A stretch of DNA of 64,000 bases from Oncomelania hupensis (GCA_036898135.1 CM072522.1:8903686-8967685), one strand, 5' to 3'; positions 38,928 through 51,180 are shown, counted from the stretch's first letter. The notes: generated by a model from the letters alone, not told the origin. Numbers and translations are program-made.

Positions 38928-41900
38928 ATGAAAAATGTTTGTGAACATGGTAAAACTGTTGACAATTGTAATATCTATGCTGAACTTAATTTTTTGTCTG
39001 ATTGGTCGTCTTTTAATGTTTGCCCTACATGTATAACTAGGCCTAAGGTGTGTAACTGCCTCAGTAGTAGTAACGTTTGTGAAATTGAAACACTGTCGCA
39101 CACCACTGTTATGCCACGCAATGAGTTTTCCGATATACACGAGCTGCGTGTAACCAATAGTAAAGCAGGTTCAAACGTTTGTGACGAGAATGCTATTTTT
39201 AGACTTGAGGGTATGAATGAAAATGTCAATGAGAGGCTAAACACTTTGTTTACTACAAGTTCATGTCTTGAAGATGTTTGTAGGCCTATTGAGGTGTATA
39301 ATGAATCGGTGTTTGGGGGGTGGTCAGATGATAGTGACAAAGAAAGTTTGGTAAATAAAAATTCTTTCACTTTTTTACTGTGGAACATAAATGGCTTGTC
39401 GTCAAAGATGCAAAATCCAAACTTTATTCATTTATTTCTTCTTACGACTTTGTCTGTTTGGTAGAAACGTTTGTTGACTCAGTGAATGCTAGTTGTTTTC
39501 CTGGCTATACAGTGTTTTGTAGACCTGCTGTGAAATTGACTGATGCTGGAAGGCCTTCGGGTGGGGTGCTGGTGTTTGTAAAAAATGAGTATGCGCCTTT
39601 GGTCAAAGAAGTCAAGGGTCAAACTGGCTTCTTTCTTGTTTTTATAATTGATAAAAGTGTGTTTGGCTTAGAAAAAGATGTTTTGTATGTGTGTGCGTAT
39701 ACACCACCTGAAGGTTCGCGTTTTTATAATGTTGTTGATTGTGACGGTGATGGCATCGGATTGTTGGAAAACTGCATGTTAGATGCTGCACTTTTAGATA
39801 ATGATTATTTTGTTCTGTTATCTGGCGACTTAAACGCCCGTACTTCAAATGTTGCGCAGAGAGTAACGACTCGTGCTAACGTTTTTGAAACCGCGGATAA
39901 TGATGATGATATGTTAATTAGAAATTCTCAGGACTCTGTGTTGAACAGTTTTGGTAAATCACTGATAAGTATGTGCACTGCCTTGGATTTGTGTATTTTG
40001 AACGGTATGTGTTCTGGCGACCTTGATGGACGCTTCACGTACATTTGTGAGACTGGCAGCAGTGTCATTGATTATTTTGTAATGTCCTCGGAACTATTTG
40101 CTACCGTGTCTGATAACTGTGTTCTTACTGTTTGTGACAGAACTGAATCTGCTCATATGCCTGTTGTTTTGTCAGTCGAATTCCCTAATAAAAGTGTAAC
40201 TGATTTAAATGTAAATAAGAACTTAGTGTTTGTTGATAAATATATATGGAACTCAAATAAAAATGTGTTGTTTCAAAATATGTTTGTTACACCGGCGATT
40301 GCTGTTAAACTGGGTGATGCTGTTGGTGCCATTGATACTGATATAAATACTGCACTGTTTATGCTTAATGAATGTTTAAAAGAAGCTGCCGAGTGCATGA
40401 AAACACGAGTATGTGTGAATGGGAGAAGAAAGTTAGGGGAGTGGTTTGATGATGAATGTAAATCGCACAGACGACTTGTGCGTAGTTCTTTAAAGAAATT
40501 CCGTCGCACTTTGCGAGATGAAGATCGTGTGTTGTTTTGTAAAAACAGAAGGGAATATAAGAACTTGCTTTTTTGTAAAAGGAAAATGTATAATCAGAAA
40601 ATGATCGAAACTTTAATTGCTTCTGTTAACAACCAAAGAAACTTTTGGGATACTGTTCATAAAATTATTCCCAAACGTAATTTTGTTAGAAATAATATTT
40701 CTGTTGACGACTGGTATAAGCATTTTAAAAATCTGCTTGAGAAAGAAGATGTATTGGGTGATGATGTTCTAAATGATGATGAAGACAATGACTTGTATAA
40801 TGATCTATTCTTTAATCGTCCAATTAGTGCAGAAGAAATTTTACTAGCATTGCGTAAACTAAAATTAAATAAAGCAAGTGGCCCTGATGGTATTGGTGGT
40901 GAATTTTTTAAATTTTCGGCCGAATATATTATGCCTTTTCTTGTAAAATTTTTGAACGCTCTTTTTGACAAGGGGTTGTATCCTGACAGTTGGACCGAAT
41001 CAATTATTTTGCCACTGTACAAAAAGGGTGATGTAGATAATCCTAACAATTATAGAGGTATCAGTCTCTGTAATGTTAGTAGCAAAGTATATGGGGTTAT
41101 CATTAATAGACGGATACAAACATGGGCCGAAGATAATAATTTAACTGGTGAATGTCAGGCTGGCTTTAAGCGCGGCTATTCAACTACCGATCATTTATTT
41201 ACACTGTTGTCCTGTGTCCAGAAACAATTTCTTAAGAATCGCAAGTTATACGTTGCTTTTATCGATTTTGAAAAATGTTTTGATTCGATTAATCGCAATC
41301 TATTGTGGCCCATATTGCTTAAGAACGGCGTGAAAGGTAAACTGTTTTCTTGTTTGAGAAGTATGTATGTGAGTGTAAAAGCGCGTGTACGATGTGGTGC
41401 AGAATTGACTCACTCCGTTGTTTGTTCTCAGGGAGTGAAACAAGGGGATATATGCAGCCCTATTTTATGTTCTTTATTTATCAATGAAATTGCTGTAGAA
41501 GTTATTAGAAAGGGGCGCCATGGTGTAACATTTACTATCGATGCTTTTGAACTTTTTATACTTCTCCTGGCAGATGATGTTGTTCTGTTTTCAGAAACTG
41601 TAATAGGCCTCCAAAATCAGTTAAGAAATTTACAAGATACAGCCCACGCATTGCGTTTAAAGGTAAATTTGGGAAAAAGCAATGTTATTGTGTTTAGAAA
41701 AGGGGGGTATTTGGCTGCTAGAGAAATCTGGTATTTTGATGGAGCTATTATGCCTGTTGTAAATGCTTATAAGTATTTGGGTATTTATTTCTCAACAAAA
41801 CTTAGTTTTTCTGCTGCATGTACAGATTTGTCAGCTAAAGGTAAAAAAGCATTATTGTGCATTATCCAAAAGCTGCGTTTTCTCAATAACCATTCTTTAG

Positions 41901-42763
41901 ATGTATTTATAAAACTGTTCGACTGTCAGGTGCAACCGATTTTGCAATATGGTTCTGAAGTTTGGGGTTTTGAAAAGGCTGCAAATCTATGTGAGAAAGT
42001 ACATTTGTTTGGTTTAAAGAAATTCTTAAATGTAAATTTACGTACTCCAAACGATTTTGTTTATAAAGAATTGAACAGGTATCCAATAGTTATTAACTCT
42101 GTTGTTAATTGTCTTCGATACTGGATAAAATTGCTGCAAATGTCTGTTGACAGAATCCCAAAGAAGGCTTACCTAATGCTAAAAGATCTTGACTCTCGAG
42201 GAAAGAAAACTTGGGTTTCTAATGTAAGAACTTGTTTATATGAAAATGGTTTTGGTTTTGTATGGCAAGAACAAGGTGTTGGTTGTGATAAAGCTTTTTT
42301 ACGTCTTTTCAAACAGCGTTTAGTTGATTGTAGATGGCAAAACGTAACCGCTCATCTGAATGAAAGTGAACGGTTCTCTACTTATAGATCCTTTTGTTGC
42401 CCACCAAATCAAATTCCCACGTATCTGTTTTGTGATATTAATCGCCATTTAAAATATATTATGAGCAAGTTTCGCTTCGGCGTTTCTGATCTTAGAGTCC
42501 ATTATTATAGATATAGATATAATCGCCTGCAGGATTTGATTTGTCCATTATGTAATGTTGGAACTGAAGACGAAATACATATCCTTTTTTGTTGTCCTTT
42601 CTATGAATGTTTAAGGATGGAATTGATTCCTAGAAAGTATTATAGAAGGCCCAGTGCATTTCATATGCATCTACTTTTGTCGTCAACAAACATGAATATT
42701 ATTAAAAATGTCTGTATTTATTTGTATAAGGCTTTCAAGGCAAGGGAAATAGCGCTTTCTTGA
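38928..42763 (+). pseudogene. LINE ORF2: endonuclease-reverse transcriptase, one frameshift
   Basis: Starts 22 bp after the ORF1 stop. An N-terminal Cys-containing leader runs to LLWNINGLSSK, the APE endonuclease start. The frame is then lost and continues in another frame from about 39420 (SFISSYDFVCLVETFVDS, LSGDLNART, SAHMPV). A one-base loss somewhere at 39405-39435 explains it. The RT is intact in that frame: LYKKGDVDNPNNYRGIS, motif A FIDFEKCFDS (about 41258-41290), motif B QGVKQGDICSP (about 41429-41460), motif C LLADDV (41562-41580). The C-terminus has a CPLC...H...CC zinc-like cluster. Stop at 42761-42763. Confidence 0.9.
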
Positions 42764-42917
42764 TTATTATGATATTGTGACCATTTATTTGTTAAACCAA
42801 ACAATGTTTTGTTTGTTATAAATTATTATGTACATTTTGTTTGTATCACACATCCCTTCCTGATGGGGTGTGCCCTATGGAATAAATCACGTATCACGTA
42901 TCACGTATCACGTATCT

Positions 42918-43300
42918 CTCTCTCTCTCTCTCTCTCTCTGTCCCCCCCCCACTACCTCTTTCTCCTTCTTATCCTAATCTCAGTTCAAAATGAAAAAACC
43001 TCCAGGGATTCAAAGACCGCAACTCTTGAAGACTATTCCTCAAACACCCCTCCTCCCTCCCTCCCACCCAATCCTCCCTTTTCCTCCTCTTCCCTCCATA
43101 CTCCTTCCTTTGTCGTCCCGCCTCTCTCTTCCACACCCCACCCCAAAATGAGGATGGTTAATTTCAAGCCTGTCAATCATATTTCACGGTTGCCATGGCA
43201 ACTGCTGGACGGTGCATTGATGAAGAGTGGACAGTCGTGTATTAGCCATCCCAAGACTTCGAACACTGGACGGACTTTATCGATTTCATTACAATATGGA
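42918..43300. other. CT/C-rich spacer
   Basis: CT and polyC runs, then an unassigned stretch to 43300. Confidence 0.4.
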
Positions 43301-43303
43301 GTG

Positions 43304-43414
43304 GTCTTCTTCTTCTTCTTCTTCTTCTTCTTCTTCTTCTTCTTCTTCTTCTTCTTCTTCTTCTTCTTCTTCTTCTTCTTCTTCTTCAGCATCATCATCA
43401 TTATCATCATCATT

Positions 43415-43464
<50 letters not shown>

Positions 43465-43565
43465 AATCATCGTCATCATAGTCATCATCATCATCCTTCT
43501 CCTTCTCCTTCTTCATCATCATCATCATCTTCATCATCGTTATACTTCTTCTTCTTCTTCATCTG
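43304..43565. repeat. (TTC)n/(CAT)n compound microsatellite
   Basis: TTC at 43304-43388, then CAT blocks with interruptions, then TTC. Confidence 0.95.
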
Positions 43566-43725
43566 TCTTAGGCAGTCCTTCTCCAAACGGTCGTCCTCCC
43601 TGTACCTCCGCAGTCTGCGCCGCTGAAGAAGATGAGAATGACTCATCGGCTTTCGATTCTAGTAGTATTGTTCAGTTTCGTTTGAGATGGTATTATCAAT
43701 TTCCCCAGACACTTAATATTAATAT

Positions 43726-43800
43726 TAGTACAGGGATTTCATATAGCGCACATATCTCAATGTACACGGCGATTCATGGCGCCTTTCACACACGCAAATA
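43726..43800 (-). mobile_element. SINE-like 3' end
   Basis: The minus strand ends ATATGTGCGCTATATGAAATCC, the same kind of ending as SINE family B, followed by AT-rich tail sequence. Confidence 0.45.
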
Positions 43801-43954
43801 AGCAATAATGATACACATATTACACAGAATAAAAAACTCAACCTTTAACGAATTAGATGGCAAGACATTGAACTGTATTTTCAGACCCTCACATACTTAG
43901 CCGATGAAATAAGCATTTTTCAAAAGTGTTCATTTTCTTGCCGGTGTTGTGGCT

Positions 43955-44358
43955 CTCCATGAAGAATACAAAGCATGGAGATGAGGTGCTACAGAAGACT
44001 TCTGGGCATTTCCTATACCTAGCACATCACCAACGACGAAGTCCGACAGACCATCACACAAGCCATTGGACAACACGATGACCTGCTCACACTGGTGAAA
44101 AAACGGAAACTCCGATGGTATGGCCACGTCACCAGATCATCAGGTCTTGCAAAGACCATCCTGCAAGGCACAGTGCAAGGAGGTAGAAAAAGAGGGAGAC
44201 CGAAAAAGAGGTGGGAGGACAACATTGGAGAATGGACTGGTTTGACACTGAGCGAAACAATCAGGATTGCTGAGGACAGGGAAAGATGGAGTACGCTGGT
44301 TACACGATCATCTATGGTGCCTCTACGACCTCCGAGTTATGGGATAGGATAGGATAGG
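43955..44358 (+). pseudogene. RTE-type LINE 3' fragment
   Basis: Encodes KLRWYGHVTRSSGLAKTILQ and GRPKKRWEDNIGEWTGLTLS, with one frameshift upstream, and ends in (GATAG)n. It is bracketed by TTGTGGCT at 43947-43954 and 44359-44366. Confidence 0.88.
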
Positions 44359-44434
44359 TTGTGGCTGTGCTCAAAGGAGAAACATGGAATGATTGTCCAT
44401 TCACTACTCGGCAAACAAACCATTTCCAAATCTG

Positions 44435-44674
44435 CTCAGCCAATTTTTATCGCGAAAATCTCGTGAGACCTGAGCGTCTCCTAGCCGGGGTGGCTATACG
44501 TCAGTAGGATGAGGTGACTACCTACCTGAGCGAGAATCTAGGCTACACATTTTTAGCACAGTCCTTTACTTCTGTCGTCTGCTAGGCATCGACTTTAATT
44601 GACAAAGGCTACAGCAGGCTGAACTATTGAAGACGTGAAGTCGTAGTGCAGGGCCTAAATAGCCTCTCGTGACA
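44435..44674. mobile_element. LTR fragment related to the solo LTR
   Basis: The final ~220 bp match 34253-34469 (GGCTACAGCAGGCTGAACTA, AGGGxCTAAATAGCCT) and end in GTGACA. The rest of that LTR is missing. Confidence 0.75.
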
Positions 44675-44816
44675 CTAAGCATGTTAGATCTTTCGTTTCT
44701 GTACTTTCTCAAAGGTCAGGGTCACTGTGCTTTACCATGTTATAAATACGTCTTGCGCTGTATCTAAACATTTGCTTTGCCGATTTGGATCATTTTTCTT
44801 TTTGCTTCCTTAGAAT

Positions 44817-46349
44817 TGTCACGTGGGGTTTAGTTGTTACTGGGCTCTGCACAATGGAATGATGTAAACCTCACGCTTTATTCGATGGGAACTGCTAGTT
44901 AGTCACCCTGTGAATTACTTTAATAAATTTATTTGTGTAGCTCGGTCTGTGTTAAGGCTGGGATACAGAGATAGATAGAAAAATGGTAAAAGATCACTGT
45001 CACACTAGCTTTCACACGGTTATGAATCATATGTAGTCCAGCCACTTGATAACCGTTAAAATCACACATTTATTTCTTCTACTCTATACAAGGTTTTCGA
45101 TGTACTAATCTACCTTAAAATGTCATAAGTCAATGCAAATAATTCGATTGCTGATAGTCTAGGCAGCTGCTATGTCTTCATCGGGCACTGGCTTCTAGAT
45201 TTCATGAACATTGGACTACTGTGGTCCGTTTTACTACAGTTCTGAAGAGTGGACTACTGTGGTCCTTTTGCTATCAGTTTGGGTGCACTTCTTCCGTGTC
45301 ACTTAACTGCAGTATGGTGGGTTTGAAGTCCTTCGTTGAGGTAGCTTCTGGTACACGATGTGTCGTCGTGTAGTTTGGTCCCTTGCCACGCTGTGGGGTC
45401 TTGCAGGGTGTTTCCAGGGTTGCTCCCTCAGTCTTGTGCTGTAGGGGCTAAACAGCCAACTTGGTTTTCCTGTGGAGTTGGGCGCACGGGACTGCTCGCC
45501 TGCTCGTCTGTAATATAAGAGACGAAATTCTGCACAACCCTGAATAATCGGTTTGTGCAGAGCGTCTCACTGAAAGCCAAAGTAGCCCTCTGTGATAGCT
45601 CCACATCTCTATACATAAGCGACGAACATTCTGCTACGTCTGTGGTCCACTGGAATCTCAACTCTAATTTCCTATACATACATAAATATAAAACATGGCT
45701 AACTACACACATACAGAATTAATAATAATATAAACATTCACGGGTACAGCCACTGGTCTGCAAACATACATATAGGTTCAACAACAGTGGTTCCGTCAGG
45801 TATACAACATGGCGGCGCAACCGGTCGTGTTTCGCCACGTGTTCGGCTTTTCCACGTGGTCACGCAAATTCGGAGTAACAATTCAAATCTATGTATGGCA
45901 AATTCTACAAACATAATTTCAACAATAATATAAATATATCACGATGAAACAGAAGTATGTTCATTTACCTGTTTGACAAAGTCAGGCCTCGTGGCTACTT
46001 GAGTGAATTCTAAAATTCACAAGTCCTGTTTCCTGGTCTATGAGTGAAGATAGTTCTCTGCTCCGGTCTAGCTGTGTAGACTTCGGTGTCTTTCGTAGCA
46101 CTGACTTAAGCTATCCTAGGTTTTGACCCAGTCAGAACCGGCTCTAACCTCTCTGCCTGCGTCCCATTGGTTACTTTCAGATTCAAGGCACACAGTGCTG
46201 ACGTCACTAACTGCCGGCGTCAAGCTCGCAGTGTGTGTACCTCCTATACTGTAATCAGCTGCTGTGTAATACATTAACTTTCTAAAGTTACAATGACTAA
46301 ACAAGGCTAAATAGTAAATAGGCAGGGTAAAACTAGCAATCTCGTCACA
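44817..46349 (-). repeat. 3' LTR of Gmr1-type element
   Basis: TGTCACG...CGTCACA on the + strand, 1533 bp, about 98.6% identical to the other LTR. Confidence 0.95.
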
Positions 46350-46364
46350 GGCTCCCTCAACTGA
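46350..46364 (-). promoter_or_regulatory. Polypurine tract
   Basis: Reads TTGAGGGAGCC on the minus strand immediately before the 3' LTR, the expected plus-strand primer site. Confidence 0.7.
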
Positions 46365-46516
46365 AAAAAGGCGATGACTACTGGATTCGACCTTTTTCTA
46401 CTACAGAGCCTAGTTTAACACTGCACTATCCTAGGGTCCTATTTACAAACTAATTAAGTTGCTCTTCCTGAGCTGCAATGCTATGCCAGGTAGCTATGGA
46501 CACTAGTGATAGGGTT

Positions 46517-48785
46517 TTACTGGACGGGGACGAATTCTGGTGCTGTGGCCCTTAGTTGTGTTGGGTGGGCGAAAGCTGCTGTGTCCTCCACGAGATGGCG
46601 ACTGAGGTAGTCGGCTCCGTGGTTCTCTTTGCCGGGGATGTACTCGATTTGGAATGAGTATGCCTGAAGGGTGAGTGCCCATCTCATCAGGCGAGAGTTC
46701 AAAGATTTGGAGGCTGCCAGGAACGATAGTGGTTGGTGGTCCACCTGAACTGTGAAGTGTGTCCCATACAGGTAGAGTTGAAACTTCTGTATGGCCCAGA
46801 CTAGTCCAAGGCATTCTTTCTCCGACGTGGCGTAGTGGGTCTCGGCGGGTCTCAATTTTCTGCTGGCGTAGGCGACAGGGAATAGCGTCTCTGCATTCTT
46901 GGGGTCGCGCTGTAGCAGTACTGCTCCGAGGCCTAAGTCGCTTGCGTCAGTGCGAAGAACGAAGGGCTGAGTCAAATCTGGTAGGTGGAGTACTGGCGCC
47001 GATGTCATTTTGTCCTTGAGTGTTTGGAATGCTGTCTCACATTCCGCTGTCCAAACTACTTTGTCCGGGGCGATTTTCCGGGTTCCATTTGTCAGTGGTA
47101 CTGCGATGCTGTTGTAGTTGGGGATGAACTTCTGGTAGAAGCCGCAGAGTCCTAGAAACGACTGTACTTCCTTTTTGGTCTTGGGCCTAGGAGCGTCGAG
47201 TAGGCGTTTCACGGTCTTTTCTACCGGTCGCAGGCTTCCTTGACTGATGGTGTGTCCCAGGAATTCTAATTCCGTGAATCCAATCTGACATTTGGTGGGT
47301 CTTGCCGTCAATCCCGTGTCTCTGAGGCGGGCGAGTAGTTGTTGTAGGAGCGTGACATGTTCCTCCCACGTAGGTGTTGCGATGAGGATGTCGTCCATAA
47401 ACGAGTGTAGGTGCTCGCTGCTCAGGGGTGCCAGGAGTTTTCGCATCATGGCGCTGAAGATGCTGGGTGCGTTGTGGAGTCCGAATGGAAGCACGTTGAA
47501 CTCGAAGTGTCCTTCCATAGTGCTAAACGCTAGGTACTTTCGGACTTGTGGTTGCACTGGTATCTGGTAGTATCCTTTGCTGAGGTCGATGCGTGAGAAG
47601 TACTCCGCTCGCTGTAGCTTGGCAAATAGGTCTGTCTGGTCAGGGAGTGGCTCTGGCTGGAACTGCGTTACCGCATTCAGGAGTCTGAAGTCGATGCACA
47701 GTCGATGCTCTCCGTTGGGTTTTCGCAACAATACCGTGCCAGCGCTGTAGGGTGAAGTAGACTCTGAGATGATTCCGGCTGCCGGTAAGGTGTCTATCTC
47801 TTCCTTGATGGCTCGCTGCTGCGACAGTGGCATCGGGTAGAGCTTCTGGCGGACGGGTGTTGGGTCGGTCACCGTTAGGGTTACTTCGACGAGGTCTGTC
47901 CTCCCTGGTCGGTCTGTGAGCACAGTCTGATGTTGTCGAATGACCTGTAGTACTTGCTGTTGCTGTTTAGCGGCTAGGTCTCCGTTGAGTATCAAGACTT
48001 TGTGGGTTTCTTTGGAGTGCAGGGGATATTCTACTGCATTGGTCTCCATGCTTTCTCCTTCTTCCGCGATGGCGATGGCTAGCAAGTTGTGAGTGCTGGG
48101 GGTCGCTGGTCGGTCCGTATACTTCTTGAGGAGATTGATGTGGTGGTATCGGGCTCTCCCGTTCACCTCTACTTGGTAGACTGTCTTGGATTTCCTGGCA
48201 GTCACCCGGTACGGTCCTCTCCAAGCGATGTCCAGCTTGTTGGTTTCACTTGGAAGTAAGAGTAGCACTTGCTCGCCGACTTGCAGTTCTCTGTTCTTCG
48301 CGTGTCGGTTGTAGTACTTCGCCTGACGGGCTCTTGCCTTCTTCAGTGCTTCACCAGCTTTCTTCCACGTTGCTTTGAGGGTTTCCTGAAGGTCTGCGAC
48401 GTACTTGGTGGCACCTCTTGGTGTGTCGTCTATCTTGGCTTCCGTCCAACTTCTGCGTAGGGCTTCTAGCGGTCCTGCTAGAGGTCTGCCGAATAGCAAT
48501 GTTGACGGGGTGTAGCCTGTGGCTGCATGGGGCGTTTCTCTATATGCGAACAGTGCCGCATTCACGTAGGTGTCCCACGCTTCTGGATTGTCGTCGGCGG
48601 CTTTCCTGAGGATGGTGAGAAGTGTTCCATTCAGTCTTTCTACTTGTCCGTTGCTGGCTGGGTGGTACGGTGGTGTGCGAATGTGATGGACTTGTATCAA
48701 CTCGAACACGTCTTGCATCAAGCGGCCGGTGAACTGAGATCCGTTGTCCGTTCTAATGCTGTCCGGGAAGCGGCGTCCGGGAATC
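46517..48785 (-). CDS. pol, second part: integrase C-terminus, RT and RNase H
   Basis: The open frame continues from the frameshift with IRTDNGSQFTG (second catalytic Asp), HPASNGQVERLN (catalytic Glu) and a GPY-type module (WRGPYRV ... HHINLLKKY). Then follow the RT: RKPNGEHRLCIDFRLLN, FSRIDLSKGYYQIPV, LPFGLHNAPSIF and FMDDIL (YxDD box, about 47386-47402). RNase H follows: LRTDASDLGLGAVL, TSEKECLGLVWAI and VDHQPLSFL, ending GADYLSRH. No stop interrupts it. No env-like frame follows. It is normally part of one Gag-Pol polyprotein; here it is separated by the integrase frameshift. Confidence 0.93.
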
Positions 48786-51180
48786 CGACTCTGGTAAAGA
48801 TGGCGATGAGTGCATCTGCAATCTTCCTGGTGTCGATCGCTGGCAACGGGACTGCTTCGCACCACATCGTACATGCGTCGACGAGTGTGAGTAGAAATCT
48901 GTTTCGCTTCTTGGTCATGGGCAGTGGTCCTACTATGTCTACTGAGACTTGCTGGAATGGCACGCCGACTACAACTGATGGTCCTAAGGTAACTGGTACG
49001 GTGTGATGTCGCGGGGAATATCGTTGACATTGGTGGCAAGATTTCACGTAGCGCTTGACATCCTCCGTGATTCCTGGCCAATAGTAGTGTGCGCTGATTC
49101 TCTGCACTGTGGCTCCAATTCCCATGTGTCCGCTGAGTGGCATGCTGTGGCCTAGTTCTAGTACTTGGGCTCGAAGGGTGGCTGGTAGTACTAGTTGGGT
49201 GAGATCTCCATCTCCTTCTCGATGAAGAACTCCGTCTTCCATGTAGAAGTCTCCTTTGTGCGGGGGTGTGTGCGCCTTGGGTAGCTTCTGGAAGCACTTG
49301 GCTATCGAGGTGTCCGCTTTCTGTGCTGGTTTGATCTCTTCGAGTCCTGGATTCGGAGCTAACTCGGGCTGGGGTGGTTGGGTTTTAGCTTGGGCCCTGG
49401 TTTGCACTGCAGCTATCTCTACAGTTTTAGGGGGCGTGCCTAAAAACACATACCTACATCCTAGCACTAGATCATACAGGGGTTTCTGTAAAACAGCTGC
49501 TTGGATTCGTCCTGTGACGTACCTACTCTCTACTTCTATCCAAGCTATTGGGCAAGTAGTCGTCGGTTTCGTCAAGTCTGCTCCTTGTAAGTCGACTGTC
49601 TTGTCCGTCAAGTCCGCGCGCGATACAAGAGATTCTCTAACTATCGCGTCGTATGATAGACCTGTGTCATACAGACAGTTCGCTTCTTTTCCGTTGACCT
49701 TGACCGTGTCTGTCACCGATGGGTGATCTCCGATGGTGTGTGGCTTGTTACCGCTACTTTGAGTTAGAACTCTGTGCGCTGGCGGGCTTTCGCGCTCTTC
49801 CCTACGTTGTGCGGCCAACTTGAAACATTCTGCGGTGGAGTGATTATTTCTGTTGCAGAACGAACAATACCGTTTTTGTTCTGCAGGACCTCTTTTCCCG
49901 AATTCCGTGTTGGGTCCTTTATTCTGCCCAGGTCTGGGGTTATTCGGCTTTTTCGCGGTGCGCTCTTCCCGGTGAGGGCTTCGTTTCTGTGCCTCTTTCC
50001 CGTTAGGCTTTAGGTCTCGCCTGAAGCTCTTGGCTTCTCCGTGGGCGGCCACGTACCTATCTGCGACCTTGACCAGATCTTCCAGTCTTTCTGCGCCCTG
50101 CTCTACTGAGAATGTTCTCAGCTCGGGGGTCATGGTTTCCCGTAGCTGTTCCCATACTAACAGTTCTGTCAGTCCATCATACGTCTTAGCCGTGGCTGAC
50201 TGGCTAATCCACTTATCTAGCATTGTGGACAACCGATTCGCGAACTGCGCATAGCTCTCTCCTTTCACTCTCCGGTTGGTGCGGAATTTTTGCCGATAGC
50301 ATTCTCCTGTTAGTTCGAATCCCGTTAGGAGTGCCTCTTTTACTTTGTGATAGTCAGTCACTCTGTCAGTCCGTAGCTTACTGTAGATGTCATAAGCCTT
50401 TCCTCTAAGCCCTTGACTAAGCTTGAAAGACCAATGGGTGGGATCTAGTTTATACTCTGTTGCTAGACGCTCAAACCTAGTCAGATAGAGATCTAGACCT
50501 TCTTCTCTTTCGTTGAATGTCCCCAGTGGAAATGACATCCCTAGTACGGGGTTGGATGCTACCTCTAGTTGATCTGAGTGGGGAGGGGTTGAGGAAGAAC
50601 TTGAAGCTCCTGATCCCAATCTTCTTAGCTCTAACTCATGCTGTCTGTCTTTTTCCTTTTCTGCCCTCTCATACTCCCATCTCCTACTTTCTGCTTCTCT
50701 CTCTGCTGCTACCTTCTTCTGTTCTCTTTCTGCCTCTAGCTCTAGTTTCTTCTGCTCTGCTTCTAACTCTGCTTTCTTTTGCTCTGCTGCTAACTCTGCT
50801 TTCTTTTGCTCTGCTTCTAACTCTGCTTTCTTTTGCTCTGCTTCTAACTCTGCTTTCTTTTGCTCTGCTGCTAACTCTGCTTTCTTTTGCTCTGCTTCTA
50901 ACTCTGCTTTCTTTTGCTCTGCTTCTAACTCTGCTTTCTTTTGCTCTGCTTCTAATTTCTTGGCCTCTCTCTCTGCCTCTAATTCTGTTTTTTTCTGTTC
51001 TCTCTCTGCTGCTCTCTCTGCCGCTTCGAGTTTCTTCGCCTCTCTCTCTGCTGCTCTCTCTGCCTTAGCCTCCTGTTTCTCTACCTCTGCATTGATATAC
51101 GCAATTAGGTCTCCTCCTGCTAAGTGCAAAGCTTCTCCTAATTCCTTGAAGCGCAAACTCAAGGCCACTGGGTCCGACAT
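48718..51180 (-). CDS. gag-protease-integrase frame (truncated by frameshift)
   Basis: From ATG at 51180. An N-terminal charged coiled coil contains about eight KKAELEAEQ-type nonapeptides. A capsid-like region follows (FNEREEGLDLYLTRFERLAT ... LVWEQLRETMTPELR), then a CCHC knuckle CSFCNRNNHSTAEC (about 49813-49866). An aspartic protease has YDTG with later LVLGCRYVF. Then come the integrase H2C2 finger (H...H...CHQC) and VDIVGPLP with the first catalytic Asp. Gag and pol share one frame. The frame ends at 48718 in unrelated residues after a 14-nt insertion at 48761-48783. Confidence 0.92.
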   Translation of the reverse strand: MSDPVALSLRFKELGEALHLAGGDLIAYINAEVEKQEAKAERAAEREAKKLEAAERAAEREQKKTELEAEREAKKLEAEQKKAELEAEQKKAELEAEQKKAELAAEQKKAELEAEQKKAELEAEQKKAELAAEQKKAELEAEQKKLELEAEREQKKVAAEREAESRRWEYERAEKEKDRQHELELRRLGSGASSSSSTPPHSDQLEVASNPVLGMSFPLGTFNEREEGLDLYLTRFERLATEYKLDPTHWSFKLSQGLRGKAYDIYSKLRTDRVTDYHKVKEALLTGFELTGECYRQKFRTNRRVKGESYAQFANRLSTMLDKWISQSATAKTYDGLTELLVWEQLRETMTPELRTFSVEQGAERLEDLVKVADRYVAAHGEAKSFRRDLKPNGKEAQKRSPHREERTAKKPNNPRPGQNKGPNTEFGKRGPAEQKRYCSFCNRNNHSTAECFKLAAQRREERESPPAHRVLTQSSGNKPHTIGDHPSVTDTVKVNGKEANCLYDTGLSYDAIVRESLVSRADLTDKTVDLQGADLTKPTTTCPIAWIEVESRYVTGRIQAAVLQKPLYDLVLGCRYVFLGTPPKTVEIAAVQTRAQAKTQPPQPELAPNPGLEEIKPAQKADTSIAKCFQKLPKAHTPPHKGDFYMEDGVLHREGDGDLTQLVLPATLRAQVLELGHSMPLSGHMGIGATVQRISAHYYWPGITEDVKRYVKSCHQCQRYSPRHHTVPVTLGPSVVVGVPFQQVSVDIVGPLPMTKKRNRFLLTLVDACTMWCEAVPLPAIDTRKIADALIAIFTRVGFPDAASRTALERTTDLSSPAA

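Larger units (their letters stand above)
37689..42917 (+). mobile_element. Nearly complete two-ORF LINE
   Basis: A non-LTR retrotransposon of about 5.2 kb: a 5' UTR from GGGAGATGTGGCG, ORF1 (37836-38906), ORF2 (38928-42763) and a short 3' UTR ending in (ATCACGT)n at about 42884-42917. It lies between CT runs, consistent with target duplication inside a microsatellite. There is no RNase H domain after the RT. The clade (CR1/L2-like or a neighbour) is not settled by eye. One frameshift in ORF2 makes this copy probably inactive. Confidence 0.85.
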
